From Aphelenchoides besseyi (Eukaryota; Nematoda; Chromadorea; Rhabditida; Aphelenchoididae), in assembly GCA_024699855.1 (NCBI GenBank), contig JAMPIQ010000002.1:13826001-13890000 (forward strand): a stretch of DNA of 64,000 nt, given 5' to 3'. A program made the translations under genes and the position numbers. The stretch's first letter is position 1. Every line of letters begins with the position of its first letter. This document shows positions 1 through 11,511 of the stretch, piece by piece. The notes under the pieces were generated by a model. That model searched no databases, was not told the origin of the DNA, and saw nothing but the letters and a program-made list of their open reading frames with translations.

Positions 1-119
1 TGTACGATGGCCAAACAGGGACGAAAGTGGGGATGTTGTTCGTGGATTGTTTTAAGCTCGTCGACTACACTTTGTAAAACCCCCTTTGAGATCGCTTTTC
101 CATCGATCAACTTTGCCAT
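1..119 (-). CDS. Methylenetetrahydrofolate dehydrogenase/cyclohydrolase, N-terminal exon (partial)
   Basis: The minus strand from an ATG at 119 reads 39 codons beginning MAKLIDGKAISKGVL and running into HPHFRPCLAIV at the window edge. This is the N-terminus of the FolD/MTHFD family, whose members start with a similar K-x-I-D-G-K-x-I segment followed by R-P-x-L-A-x-V before the NADP-binding and substrate lobes. These enzymes interconvert methylene-, methenyl- and formyl-tetrahydrofolate. Only the first part is inside the window, so I cannot tell the trifunctional cytosolic form (with formate-THF ligase) from the short mitochondrial form. No clear targeting peptide precedes the conserved start, which favours a cytosolic protein. 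The family call rests on this short segment alone. Confidence 0.72.
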   Translation of the reverse strand, partial: MAKLIDGKAISKGVLQSVVDELKTIHEQHPHFRPCLAIV

Positions 120-760
120 TTTGAGCGGGTAAGCAACAACTAAAAGTGGGAACAAACAAACACCCTTACTTTAACGAGCGGTAAAGAACGCGATTGCGCA
201 AATGTCGAAGAAAAGCAAATGTACAAAGGTTTGAGCGATCATGATAAACGATTGCAGCACACTGCCACGATTAAAATCAGTGGCGACGTGGTTGTGCGCG
301 ATGGCATTGAATCGATGGCAATTTCGACGCTTTCGGTACCGTTCACTTTTTCCGACCATCAACTCGGTGACAGAGAAACCTAAATCGATTTCATTCTCGA
401 GCTGTTAGCCCGAAACTCATCACCCGTTTCTTCGAATGTAAATCGATTTCCGTAAGATTCAACAGTTCAACGAGTTATGTTCATTTATTTGCGAATCTTT
501 TTAACACAACTTCTAATCAGAGATAACCGGTGAGAAACTGTGAACTAAATGAAATGCCGGGAAACAAATGCCATCTAAATTATACGAAAAAGGCAATGGA
601 AAGTAGAGGACGTGTCGACTAAAACAACCCGCGTTTCTGTTGTACGCTGAGATTAAACACCGAGTTTTGGAAATTGAAAGTGAAAGTTCGGTTGATTATC
701 GGACCGCAGTTCGATAACAGAAAAGTGAATGAACGGAATACTAATGTTGGGTTCGTGAAC
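120..760. other. Intergenic: upstream of the folate gene, 3' flank of the ARAP-like gene
   Basis: About 640 bp without a supported gene. It lies between the start of the folate enzyme (minus strand) and the stop codon of the ARAP-like gene (minus strand). A 63-codon minus-strand open frame at 171-362 has no recognisable domain and I treat it as chance. No RNA gene or repeat was seen. Confidence 0.5.
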
Positions 761-3700
761 TTAAGTTTCACATTCCCGCTTACAAATCATAATACAATTG
801 TGCCATTGAGTGAGTTGGTCCAAGTTTTGGAATGCGATACAAGAACCTGAGAGTTTGTTTTTAATTTTACTTTTGTCTGGGCCTTGAACAACAAAAAACG
901 TTAAGGTATGATTGTTCGGTGCTTTGCGTTCTTCCGTAGCGCCTTCAAACCACAACGTTTGAGCGAGATTCCATTTTGCTAGCGGCTTCATCGCCTAAAT
1001 TCCAATGATTCAAAGATAAAGAGCTTCCAATTACCTTCGAATAACAGACAATGCGTGTACCGGATTCGAGTTTGAAGTGAACGGCTTTGAAGGATTTCGA
1101 TCCGGGCTCTGCGTATCGAACATCGTCAGCAAATGCATTGGTTTTCTGTAAAAATGATCTGTGATTGATTGTCTTGTTAATTGATTACCATTGCATCTAC
1201 AGTTTTTTGGTCCAATCGTAAACACAAATACGAGTCGGAAAACGCATTCTTCCAACTCAACCACCGATCAATGACTATGTGACTGAGTACTTCATCAGGC
1301 GCTATACGTCGTTGCAAGCAACCGTTGGCGTGTACTTCAAAAAGCGCATATTCCGCTGGGGGATCGTTTGGATTTACGCTTCGAAGTTGTTTCTGTTTGG
1401 TTTCGACAACGTCAGACGCTTGCAAATGAGATTGAACGTTGAAAGGCGTGTTGTCTTTTTTGAAAAGATGAATTGCCACCAAAAGACCATTTGCTCGAGC
1501 CTAAAAACACAAAAAAGATAAAAATGTCGAAACCAACAAACCTTAGGCAACGACTTTTTGCTTTGAAGTTCGTTGATCTTTTCTTTGGCCGCAGTTTCAC
1601 GTGCAGTCAACGGAAAGATTTCTTTGCAGTAGGTGAGTAAATCTTGAATTACACGAATCTGAATTGCGATGTTCTTCATTGTGTCCATCGAAATCGTCTC
1701 GTTCGTTTGTTGGCTCTAAACGTTAAGAATTCAAGTGTTCTTTTATTAGCAGTCAAACCTTATCTAATCCGAAGGTTGTTGGCCCGAAGATCTTTGAGAG
1801 ATTTTCAATGGACGCGAAGTTCTTCTCCGAATGCTCAGACACTTCCGCGAGATGAGTGATCAAACGGCGAATTGTGTTCAAATTGACCGTTGGAAATTTT
1901 GCAAGAGTTGCTCGATAGGCTTCGACACGTGAATCCGGAATAGGAAGAGCAGCTGCAATGAAATTTGGTTAAAATTCGAAATCAATTCGAACTAACCAAT
2001 GTGATAGAAAGTTTTGTGAAATTCCACAGGAATCAATGGCTCTGATAGCTGTCGAAAGAATGCACGTAAAACATCGGCAGCAACATTTGAGGTCTCGTCG
2101 TTAATTCGCATAATATGAAAGTTCAATGGATCTGAATGCATCATAACGATTAGAACACTAATCGAGTTCTATGTTTACCGTTGGTGTAATCGTTCATGAG
2201 ACTTCGAGCTTCCGCTGCTGATCCATTTTTGCGATAAATGCCTTTCAAATCCATCCCATATGTTGAAACAAATCGAATGCACTTTTCTACCAACAACGGA
2301 ATGCTATCGATCGTCAAACAGTGTTCTTCGATTCGTGTTGCACTTCGATAAAGTGAATTCAAGAACGTGCTCAACAAAGTGGTGCAGGCATCAAATTCGC
2401 TTTGCATGTATAAGCAGCTATAGAAATTTGAATAGGTATGCAACTAAATCTACTTACCTTCCATCCAAAGTAATCAACAACGGACCTTGTGATGATTTTT
2501 TCACGTGTGGACACCAATACTCGTTGTTCAATTCGCGTTTAATGAACGTTGCTCGACGTAAATCCAACTCAAAAAGCGCATCCAATCCTTCGATCCAATA
2601 CCGCAATCGTCGATCGGTAATAAACGCCCAACCTTCGTTCCACTCATCGCCGAGAGCTTGTTTCAACCAAAATCGTCCACACGCATTGGCTTCTTGAATG
2701 TTACAACGAAGAACCTTCTCGTTCTGACAAGCAGCCTTCAAATCTCCGGTTAACATTCCCATTCATGCTATCACTTACTTGTGTCAAAAATTGCATCCAA
2801 ATGTTGGTATTATCAACGGGAATAAACTTGTATTCAACAAACGAAAGTCCCTTGTATTCAACGTAGTTCGGCGTTTCAATTAAACTTCGCTCGTTGAATA
2901 TGATATGAATGACACCGTCAATCAATCCCAAGAACCTTACAAGTTGCATATTCAAAGGTCCAATACATGGAATGTTGGTCTAAAAAGCAAACGAATGGTT
3001 GTAGCATGAAAATAAAAACTTACCGTATCATCTTCACAGAAGGAAAACTCGTTACCACGCAGTATCAGCCAATAATTACGGCGTTTCTTGTTACTTACGA
3101 TCATATTGACATTACCAGAAAAACAGATTTGTTCTCGATAGTCCAACTTTTCTGCTGAATTATCTTCCTCTTCAAATGATGTGCACGACAATTCCGAAAG
3201 CCGATACTCCGATATACACGAAGCAGCTTGTAGTTGTCGTCGTCGACGTTCAGCTGCTTCATCAAGTTCCTCTTCGGCCTCTTCATCGGCATACCGTAGC
3301 GAAATTTTGTTTAAATCAAGGGACATTGATTGTTTGGGTAAATGAAGTGGCGATTGAGATTTAGGATTGCGGAAAATAACTCCTTGCATTTCGCTGTTCG
3401 TATGCAAAGAGATTGTACGCTCACTAATCATCTCGTCATCAGAGGTATCTGACGATAGCTTTCTAATCAATCGAAGTGGAGGTGGTGGGGCTGGGAAAAG
3501 TGGTCGCGCCAAAGGTGGAGTTAAAACGGACGTCAGTTTGTGAGCGGAACGTTGAGCGGGTATGGGTCGAAGTTCGCCGACTATGCTGTCAGCCGAAGAA
3601 GACGTTGGACTAGCAGCCGTTTCTTCAACGATCGTGGTCGTCGGAACGTTGTTGTTGCCTTTGGGACCCGTGAAAATAGGCGAGATATCGGCGGAAATGG

Positions 3701-4115
3701 ATTTCTCGTTTCGAGGCGGTGCTACGGGTTTTGTCGCTGCTGAGTCGTCTATTTGCGAATATTGTGGGAACTTATGACGCGGAGGGGCCACGGGACGTGT
3801 TCGAGATGCATTCGTACCGTTTTCTGTTTTTATTTCCGATTCAGGGCCATTTGAAATCAATCGCGAATTTCCGCTTTCAACTCTGCAAAACAATATTTTT
3901 GAAGGTCTTAGGAAGAGCCATGTTCTAATGACGATTACTCACCCATTTCGCAGCAAAGTCGGTGGAGGCGGTCTGGCCGGTGCTGTTTTTTCAGCAGCAT
4001 TCATTTCGCCGTTCAGTCGCCTGAGTTCCAGTGGTTCATTTTCAGTTATCAGGTTTGTTTGGCTTTCAACCGTATGGTTGGTTTTGGTGTATCTATCACG
4101 AATATCAATACTCTT
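761..4115 (-). CDS. ARAP-like Rho GTPase-activating protein (PH-PH-RhoGAP-RA-PH)
   Basis: Multi-exon minus-strand gene ending with TAA at 761-763. In coding order: a proline-rich N-terminus with two V-A-P-P-R motifs (exons about 3943-4115 and 3025-3881); a first PH domain (about 2952-3160, with RRNYWLILRGNEFSF); a second PH domain (exons 2780-2980 and 2458-2724, with GRFWLKQ); a RhoGAP domain (2180-2418 onward) with the arginine-finger segment GIYRKNG; a Ras-association domain (1189-1500); and a last PH domain (1036-1145, 761-993). RhoGAP-RA-PH order is the signature of the ARAP family, which turns off Rho and, in most members, Arf GTPases downstream of phosphoinositides. I find no SAM domain and no ArfGAP zinc finger between the start region and the RhoGAP part. 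The 5' end is uncertain: the frame stays open to about 4316, an acceptor is plausible near 4116, and Met at 4004 is an alternative start. Confidence 0.72.
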
Positions 4116-5139
4116 TCTGCTAACACCTTTCCAAAAAACCAGACACTTAAACGGAGACACCGTGGAAACTAAAATCAAGTAAATTTGCTCGAAAGTCGAC
4201 TTCTGAATAACGATCACGAATAAATCTATTGCATCAATGTTTCTAGCAATTTCCAAGAGAAGTCGTCGTTGGAACTTAAAAATCAAAACAAACACCATTG
4301 CATGTCGTCTATTCAATAAAATTCAACACAACGAGCCCCTTGGGAAATCAATACGCCGATGAGTAAGACCGTTGGAAGCGTGTAAACGATCGCTGAAGTG
4401 TTAGTGAGAACTACGAAGTCTTTCGGTTCACATTAACATAAGAGTTCAATAACGTGCGACAAACACCCTAATGAGCATCAGCGCAGATCACATAAAAATA
4501 TTACGCGCCGAAATGCGCCTTCATTTTCGCGACCAAACGACCACCCACCCAAAACAAGTGCTCTCGCTCGACGCCTCGATCCACAAATGACTCTCCGGAA
4601 GCTGTGGAAATAATCGCAACACGTGCGTGAGCCCCTAATGCGCACTTTCTGGACTTGCAAGGACGAAAACCGAGGTCTTTCCACACCTTCTAAGCGGCTG
4701 GCTGTAAGATTATGATTTGTGTTCGGACACGAGCTCCAATCCAATCACATCGGCGTTTCGATGTCATAGGCCGAGAGTAAGTTTGCGGGAACTCTTAAGT
4801 TCCACAAATCGAAATTAGTTTAACGCAGTGATGAATCATCGAAGAAAGCGAAACAAAAGATCGAATGATGAATCGAAAGAAATGAGAAAAAATCACTTGT
4901 CAACAAATTCGTGGAGCAGCCGTCAAGATGAAAACGCGGATTAGAAGCCAGTGATAGCTCGGGCGTTTTCTCATTATTCCAATAACAATCGCGGATCGAA
5001 ATTTGAAGCGACCAACAACGTTCCGATGAAAGCAATCGATGAGGAGAATTCTGCGGACCAAAACGATAAAAAGCAAAAGGAACTTTTGACGACTTGGTTT
5101 TTTGCCATTGAAATTGTTCACGTAAACTTCTTGTTTCAG
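4116..5139. other. Intergenic region between divergent ARAP-like and TACO1 genes
   Basis: About 1 kb between two divergently transcribed genes, so it probably contains both promoters. Open frames here (4478-4744 minus, 4820-5148 minus) show no domain. The last bases are a strong acceptor, TTGTTTCAG, ending at 5139 directly before the TACO1 ATG; this may be a trans-splice site or the end of a 5' UTR intron. Confidence 0.5.
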
Positions 5140-6043
5140 ATGTTGCAATGGCTGGTACGTGGTTCGATGCGCTGTGCGCTACATCAACAGTCCATTCGTT
5201 TAATCAGTACATCATCGTTCGTAGCCAAAGGACACTCGAAATGGCAGAACATCAAAGAAACGAAAGGCAAAATGGATATGCTCCGGTCGAAGAAGATTAC
5301 GTATTTTCTGCATAAAGCGAAGCAAGCGGTTCGTGAAAGCGGTGGTTTCGACATGAAGTTGAATCGTCATTTGGCTGCCGTACAGCAAGAATTCCGGAGC
5401 AATAATCTTCCGTTGGACACATTCAACAACTACCTGGTAAAGTTGAAGGTACTCTCACAGATTTTGCAGCATTTTAACGAAGTTTGTTTTAGGATAAACC
5501 AGAGCAGACCGTCCACTACGAACTCATTGGTCCCGGCGGTTCTTTTGTTATTATTGAGACGGAAACCGACAACGCGAATCGTACGAGATCGGCGATTCAG
5601 AAGTGCATGAATAAGGTAAGTGAGCGTTTTGACTTGTTAGTTTGTTTATGTTTCAGATTGGAGGTTTTCGAATTGGCAACGACCTGCGAAAACGTTTCGA
5701 TGAGAAACTGTTTGTCGTCATTAATGCTCAGAATGAAGGAAAGAAAGTGGATGCTCAGCAACTTGAAGAAGTAGCTATTGAATTCGATTGTGAGGAGATG
5801 AAGACCATTTACGAAGGTGACGAAGAGAAATACGAACTCCAATTCCAATTTGGCACTCTACCCAACGCCGAAGAGTCTTTCAAGAACAAAGGTTTCAACG
5901 TGGAAACAACTGAATTACGACTGATTCCTCAACATGCAATTCCGATGAGTACACAAGAGAATGAAGTCATCGAGAAATTCTATTCGCTGTTGGATGAAGT
6001 GGAAGAAGTGAAAAATATTTTCGATAATCGAGCAGAAGACTGA
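5140..6043 (+). CDS. TACO1: TACO1/YebC-family mitochondrial translational activator
   Basis: Three exons, 5140-5448, 5493-5615 and 5657-6043, all joined in phase 0, give 272 residues ending TGA. The N-terminus is rich in R, S, L and lacks acidic residues, as expected for a mitochondrial presequence. It is followed by AKGHSKWQNIK, the hallmark start of the YebC/TACO1 fold, and by ELIGPGGSFVIIE, the conserved G-P-G-G segment. In mammals TACO1 is needed for efficient translation of the COX1 mRNA; bacterial YebC proteins act on translation or transcription. An acceptor-like TTTCAG touches the ATG, which supports this start over the in-frame extension back to 4951. The next gene, MRPS9, is only 171 bp downstream on the same strand and also serves mitochondrial translation. 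Confidence 0.9.
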
Positions 6044-6214
6044 AATCTTCGAGCCCACTCATTAGTTTTTGATGTTTTTCGATTAGGTTGTTTTGTTGTT
6101 ATGTTTGATATAAATAGCTGCGGTTTGATTTGGAATGCAATCGACGGTTTCCGAAGCCGACAATTCTACTTTTCCTGATATTTTGTAGTTGGATACTCGA
6201 TTGCAGTTACAATC

Positions 6215-7503
6215 ATGGCATTGGTTGTGCGTGGACAACGACTAAAGGCAATTGGAAAGTCGTTGGAGAAGTACTTGAAACAGTCGCACAACCACTCGCT
6301 TATGCTCGAACGCGAACGTGTCGAATTCGAACGAGGAAAACGACATCTCGCCAACATCATGGGCTGGGATCCCAATCAAACGATGAAACAAGAAAACATC
6401 GATGCGGCAATCGAATATCTGTTTCCATCCGGTTTGTTCGATGCAAGTGCACGTCCAATGATGAAACCGCCGGAAGAGATTTTGCCGAAGTTCAGCAAAT
6501 TTAACTTCGATGCAGAAGGACGACCGGCAGACTCGCTGTTCTTCACACTTCGTCCACGATTCTACGCCCTCTTGTCGGTGAGTTGGTCAGCTTTTGATCG
6601 TAATTGAATGATTCAGGAATGTGGCTTGAAAGCACAACGTCTGACAAATTATCACGATGATCGGATTTTGAAACGAGTCATTGAAGCAAAACCCACGAAC
6701 GACCTTATTTTGACTGGAACTGAATGGTTGTCGAAGACCGAGATGTCGAAAAAAATCGGAGACAAACTCAACGATGATATGGTTGGTTCCTAAAGCTGTT
6801 CAATTGTTTCATTTTTTAGTACGCAAACTTGATCGTTGCATTCGAACATCTCTGCTCACTTCCATACGCACATTTGGAGAAAGACTTCGTCATGGAGTAT
6901 CGTACGAAAGGTACAAGTGGAGAAACAGCCAAAGAGTTCTTCGGACCTCCGATCCCAGAAGTTCAAATCGATGCAGAATTGAACAAACGTTTTGCTGCCG
7001 CCATAACACGTGTCAAACGGACGACCGTCGAAGCGCGTGTAACTGAAGCAGGAACAGGAAAATACTTCGTAGACGGTCAACCGAACAGTGTTTTCCGTTC
7101 GTTGTACGCGCGGTAAGATTTCAGCTCACATCGAATTTCATGTTTTTGTTTCCAGAGAGTGTTTGTTGGCACCGTTATTGTTGACTGAGAAACTCGGCAA
7201 ACTGGACATTGACGCGAAGGTGTTGTCGGGACCAGGTGGTTTATCGGTCATTCCGCGAGCTGTTCGACACGCTGTTTCACTCGGGATTGCAGCTCTTTAT
7301 CCGGAAACGAAGCAAAAACTGCGATTTGGTTTGTCTCTAAGATTGTTCGAAGTTAAATGGCTTCTTTAGCGGGAATGCTAACGTCCGATCCTCGACGAAA
7401 AGAACGAAGCAAAGTGAATCAACCAGGTGCACGAGCCAAATGGATATGGTAGGAAGCTGTGAATGATCTTAGGTTATATCTTGTTTTCAGGAAACGACGT
7501 TAA
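6215..7503 (+). CDS. MRPS9: Mitochondrial small ribosomal subunit protein uS9m
   Basis: Exons 6215-6577, 6617-6781, 6820-7112, 7156-7328, 7370-7448 and 7491-7503 join cleanly. The first half is the less conserved N-terminal region of animal uS9m. The second half is the S9 domain: TVEARVTEAGTGKYFVDGQP, then LSGPGGLSVIPRAVRHAVS, then GMLTSDPRRKERSKV and a basic C-terminus ending KWIWKRR. The last two match the invariant D-P-R-x-x-E-R-K and basic tail of S9 proteins, which reach the P-site tRNA. The tail is completed by a tiny last exon of four codons, since the split TG|G tryptophan codon spans an intron. Close spacing to TACO1 on the same strand fits either an operon or simple crowding. Confidence 0.92.
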
Positions 7504-8563
7504 TTGTTCGCCCATCTGCTCAATATCTTCAATAGTTGTTTTGTTTGTTTTTGATTAAACTTTTTGAGAAGCAGTCAAATGAGCCACTTCCGAGTACTTG
7601 AGTTCACCAATGCCTGGAACTTTGTTTAGAATGAAACTCAGCGACGTTATTTGATCTCAGCGTTTGGTCTTCCAATATTTTATTTAACAATCAATTGAAG
7701 TCCACAAAAAATGTTTGATACGATTTACGGTCTGAGAGGTTGAGAGCACACTGGGAAGGCAAATTGCTACGAACCTGAGCGATAAGCTAATTAGAAGGAA
7801 ACGTTAACTGAGAGATGAGTTGAAACACAACTAAATGCACAAAAACAATCGGCATGTCTTTTCTTTTGACTAACTAACAATGTAGAGCAGTGACGAGAAG
7901 TCTTTGGGATTATGTTAGGCCTGCGGTTTGTTGTTGCACGATGAAACAAATATTTTTGAGAGGTGAGTAATTGGACGTTCCTTTGAACGTCAAATGAGCT
8001 GACTAATGGAGAGAATCTACAAATGAACCGTCAATACTAGAGGCTACGATTAAAATACAAGATAGTCCATGAGATTGTGATCATCGACATTCGCGATCGT
8101 GGCTATGTACTAACAATAGAAAGGTCGAAAACAAAACGTTATCTCACATGTTACAAATAGAAACAATTAAAAATACCCGTATTTTCAATTAGCAAAATTA
8201 TTCAAACCCAATGGTTGGCTCTGGGGTTATGTCCAAACAAAGAAGTCTGATTGGGAGCGACAAGAAACAAAAGTAATATCTACAGTTCGGTCGAGAGTTT
8301 CGTCTTACTGAATGAAACCAGATTGGCAAGAGTGATCGAGAGCTAAGAGGCAAAGGAAAAGCGAGGCAGAGTAAGCGAGGATTCTTGTTATTATACGACC
8401 AGTTGCTTCTTCGCAGAATATTTTTGAGCTTTCAGTTAAAGCAGCGGGTTGGAGAGGAATGAAAGGAAGAGAGAGGACGATGACCATGCACTAAGAGTTT
8501 ATAGGAAATTAAAGTTCACCGAAACCACTGAATTTGAGCGACCAAATAAAAGAAGGTTGTAGA
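7504..8563. other. Convergent intergenic region
   Basis: About 1 kb between the 3' ends of MRPS9 (plus) and MEIOC (minus). AT-rich, presumably holding both 3' UTRs. The only open frame, a 60-codon minus-strand one at 8305-8487, has no recognisable domain. No RNA gene or repeat seen. Confidence 0.5.
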
Positions 8564-11511
8564 TTAAGTGTTAACTGGACGAACACGAATCTCCGGCGGC
8601 TCACAATTGTAATCCAATGCGACGATTCGCTGTAACTGCGCTTGTTGGACCTGATCTTCGATGCCAAGTGTTTGAACCAAAGCGCTCCAATTGGCACTTC
8701 GAGCTCGAATTGCTGCGTTAGTGAGGTTGACAAGAGCTTCGTTCAAGTTTGCGGATTCTGAAACATCTCGCTGTTAACCACCGCTTACAACAACTATGAC
8801 TTACCTCGTTCTTCGTCGTAAGAACCATCACCGTGCAAATGGTTGAGAATCGCGTTACGTTCGCACAAACGACGTTGTTGGAGGAGTCGAATTGAGTCGA
8901 GCCATTCGCGCATTGTTTGATGTAGATTCTCATCAAAAGTCGAACCACGAAGTTGTTCCATTCGGCAGAGCAGTGTGATAACGCGGGCATGTTCTCGAAA
9001 GAAGTCAACAACCAAACGATCGATTCGTGAAGGAGCCGGAGGTAAACGAGGAATTGGCAGCGTGTTGCTCGACGAAATCTTTTTACCCAAATTGTGTTTG
9101 GCGAGTTCAGCTTCCGTCTTCTTTCGTTCCTTCTCCAACTGTCGATACTGCACTGTGCATTGGTCGAGTTTGCTGACGGCATCATAAGAGTTTGGAATTG
9201 ACGTGTTGTAGCCGTTCAATCGCTCTAAACTCGATCGTTGAAGCAATGGCGGTGACGAAGGCGCAGCAGCTGGCGATGTTGGATTGGTTTGAGTGGCTGG
9301 CGATGAAACATTTGCAGTTGAATAGAAAGCATTTCGTTGTGTTTGCGCCGGAACGCTTGTACTTTGCGACAAGTCGACAGGTTTCGCAGCATTTCGACCG
9401 TTTTGTGTTGTCATCTGTCCGCTAAGAATCATACTGTAGATGCGATCGTAGACAGATTGTTGAAGCTCCAGATTGTGATGATACCATTGCAACTCTGCTT
9501 CGTCACAACTCAATCCCGGTCGTTGATGAATCGGTGAGTGTGGTTGTTGAATCGAACTGTTTAACGGAGCGAATACTTGACGTTGTTGAGGTGCTTGCTT
9601 GAAACTTCCGTGACGTTGAATGTTCATTTGTGCTGGAACTTGTTGTGTGGAGGGGTGTTTCGATTGAGCGTATTGAAATTTCTGTTGTTCAGCAAGCAAC
9701 TCGCGAACATGTTTGGCAATCAACTGGCGAACCTCCATGTCGGTGGGTCCAACTCGTGGCTGTTGAGTTTGAGTTTCGTTGCCTGCAGTCGACCATTTTT
9801 CGCTGTTTGCTGGAATATAATGCGGTGTGGACTTGTTCGACGGGTCGGGTTGAGTTGGACGAGAACTTTGAAATCCGGCCAAAACGTACTGTTCGATGAG
9901 TGATGGCCAACTCTTCTCGTTTTGTTCTTCTCCATTAACATACGGAGCGTAGAATTGACGGTGATTAATTCCTTCGGTTCGTTGTTGAGAGAATGGTTGA
10001 CCGTAATTCAAAGACGAAGTGTCAGACGAATCTGTTTCGTTACTCCATTTACGCATCAGAAGACCGCCGTTTTCTTGTTGTTGACGAGAATGATGTTGTG
10101 CTTGAAATTGTTGACTCGGCATCGCTTTCTCATTCTGCGATTCAGCCAACGACAAACGTAGCATTTGAGTGAACACGTTTTCGTCGTTGGCTCGTAGCGG
10201 CTGTGGATGATGGAAATTAGCGGCCACAGGCATTGAAGCATCGGCAAAAACTGGCAATTCGGTTTCCGCTGTGCTCCAAGCAGCAACGCGACTGTTCGAT
10301 AACGGAGCAGCTCCGGTACCATCGATGTATCCGTTCATGCCTTCGTTGTACTCTTCACTGGCACTTGAGTTCTGTAATCAAGGAATTAAAAGCTATTTGT
10401 GATGCCATTCAGTGCGAATCTCATTATATCCGAGATTATCTGCTTGTAATTGCATTTGGTCTTTAATCTTCTGTTGCCCCTCGTTTTATGCAAGGAAACG
10501 TTCCCATCCGGCGGACGTTCGTTCGACGACATGTTCACATGTGTGGCACGACGTGGAGCGAAAATCCCGCGCGTCACGTTTTTGCAACGTTCTCAATATG
10601 GACATTCTGAAACCGAAATTTGTCCCGCCCATTTTTTCGTGGCGCGCTTTTCGTGAAGAACAAACGCGGTGCAGCGAACCGACGTGCTTTTCGTGACTGG
10701 CACGGGGTGGAACGCCGCTCGTGTCTTCGCTCTTGGTCGTCCCGCTTCGTTTTTTCCGAACTAGCCGAAAAAAACGCTTCCGAGCGTGCGGGGCGACAAA
10801 AAGACTGCAGACGCAAACGTTAAACAGACGCAAATGGTCGAAGTTCACGGCAATGAATAGAAATCGCGCGGGTTCGCACCGCCGGTTTTGTTTCAACGTT
10901 CGCACGTCTCAACGGTACGAACGATCACGGATCCGAGAAAATGCGCGAACATCGAGAAAACTCTCGGCGTAGAATTTGGCGCCAAACAAAAAAACGTGAG
11001 ATCGTTCCGCCGCAAATCACGTGACGCAAAACGTGAATACAAATAACCATAAGCTTAAAAAGAAGAGCACAGGATGAATAGGAATACAAAAAACTTGTTG
11101 TTAGGTTTGGATTGTTAAGAAACTCACTTCTGATCCACTGTGCATCCAATTGTACCCATTGCTCCAGGTTGGCTGATTCTTCTCTTCGACGGCAATCGGC
11201 GACCAACAAGCAAAGGGATCGGTGTTGTCCAACGGTGAAGAAGTCGAAGTGTGCAACGGAGTGTAATTGTTCGGATTCTGAGGATTGGCGTTGAAGATGG
11301 AGGCAAAAGTGCTCGTTGGACTGCTTTCAACACTTTGTAAGACGCTATTCTGTCGCTCGTACAATCGTTGATGTGTGCGCGAAGACGGTGGATTGGCCGT
11401 TTCGAAGTTGTTGATCATGCCAACAGCTGCTCTCTCCGAGGACCAAACATTCGAGTTATGTACATCTGGTTGTCGAAGCACCTTCACAGCGTCAAAACAA
11501 TCGACCGCCAT
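8564..11511 (-). CDS. MEIOC: MEIOC-family meiotic coiled-coil protein
   Basis: Three exons, 11128-11511, 8805-10371 and 8564-8757, sum to 715 codons with consistent phases (0, then 1/2). The first two-thirds are low-complexity, rich in Q, N, S and P. The conserved C-terminus starts at YRQLEKERKKTEAELAKHN, continues with NTLPIPRLPPAPSRIDRLVV and VITLLCRMEQLR, and ends in the last exon with ALVNLTNAAIRARSANWSAL. This matches vertebrate MEIOC, which with the RNA helicase YTHDC2 drives germ cells from mitosis into meiosis by controlling transcripts. Start: an acceptor-like ATCAG directly precedes the ATG at 11511; the frame stays open to 11589. The first intron (about 755 bp) is unusually long for this window and GC-rich. 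Confidence 0.8.

Noticed and set aside
2260..2697. 145-codon plus-strand open frame
   Set aside because: Lies antisense to the RhoGAP and PH exons of the ARAP-like gene, which carry recognisable domains; it has none.
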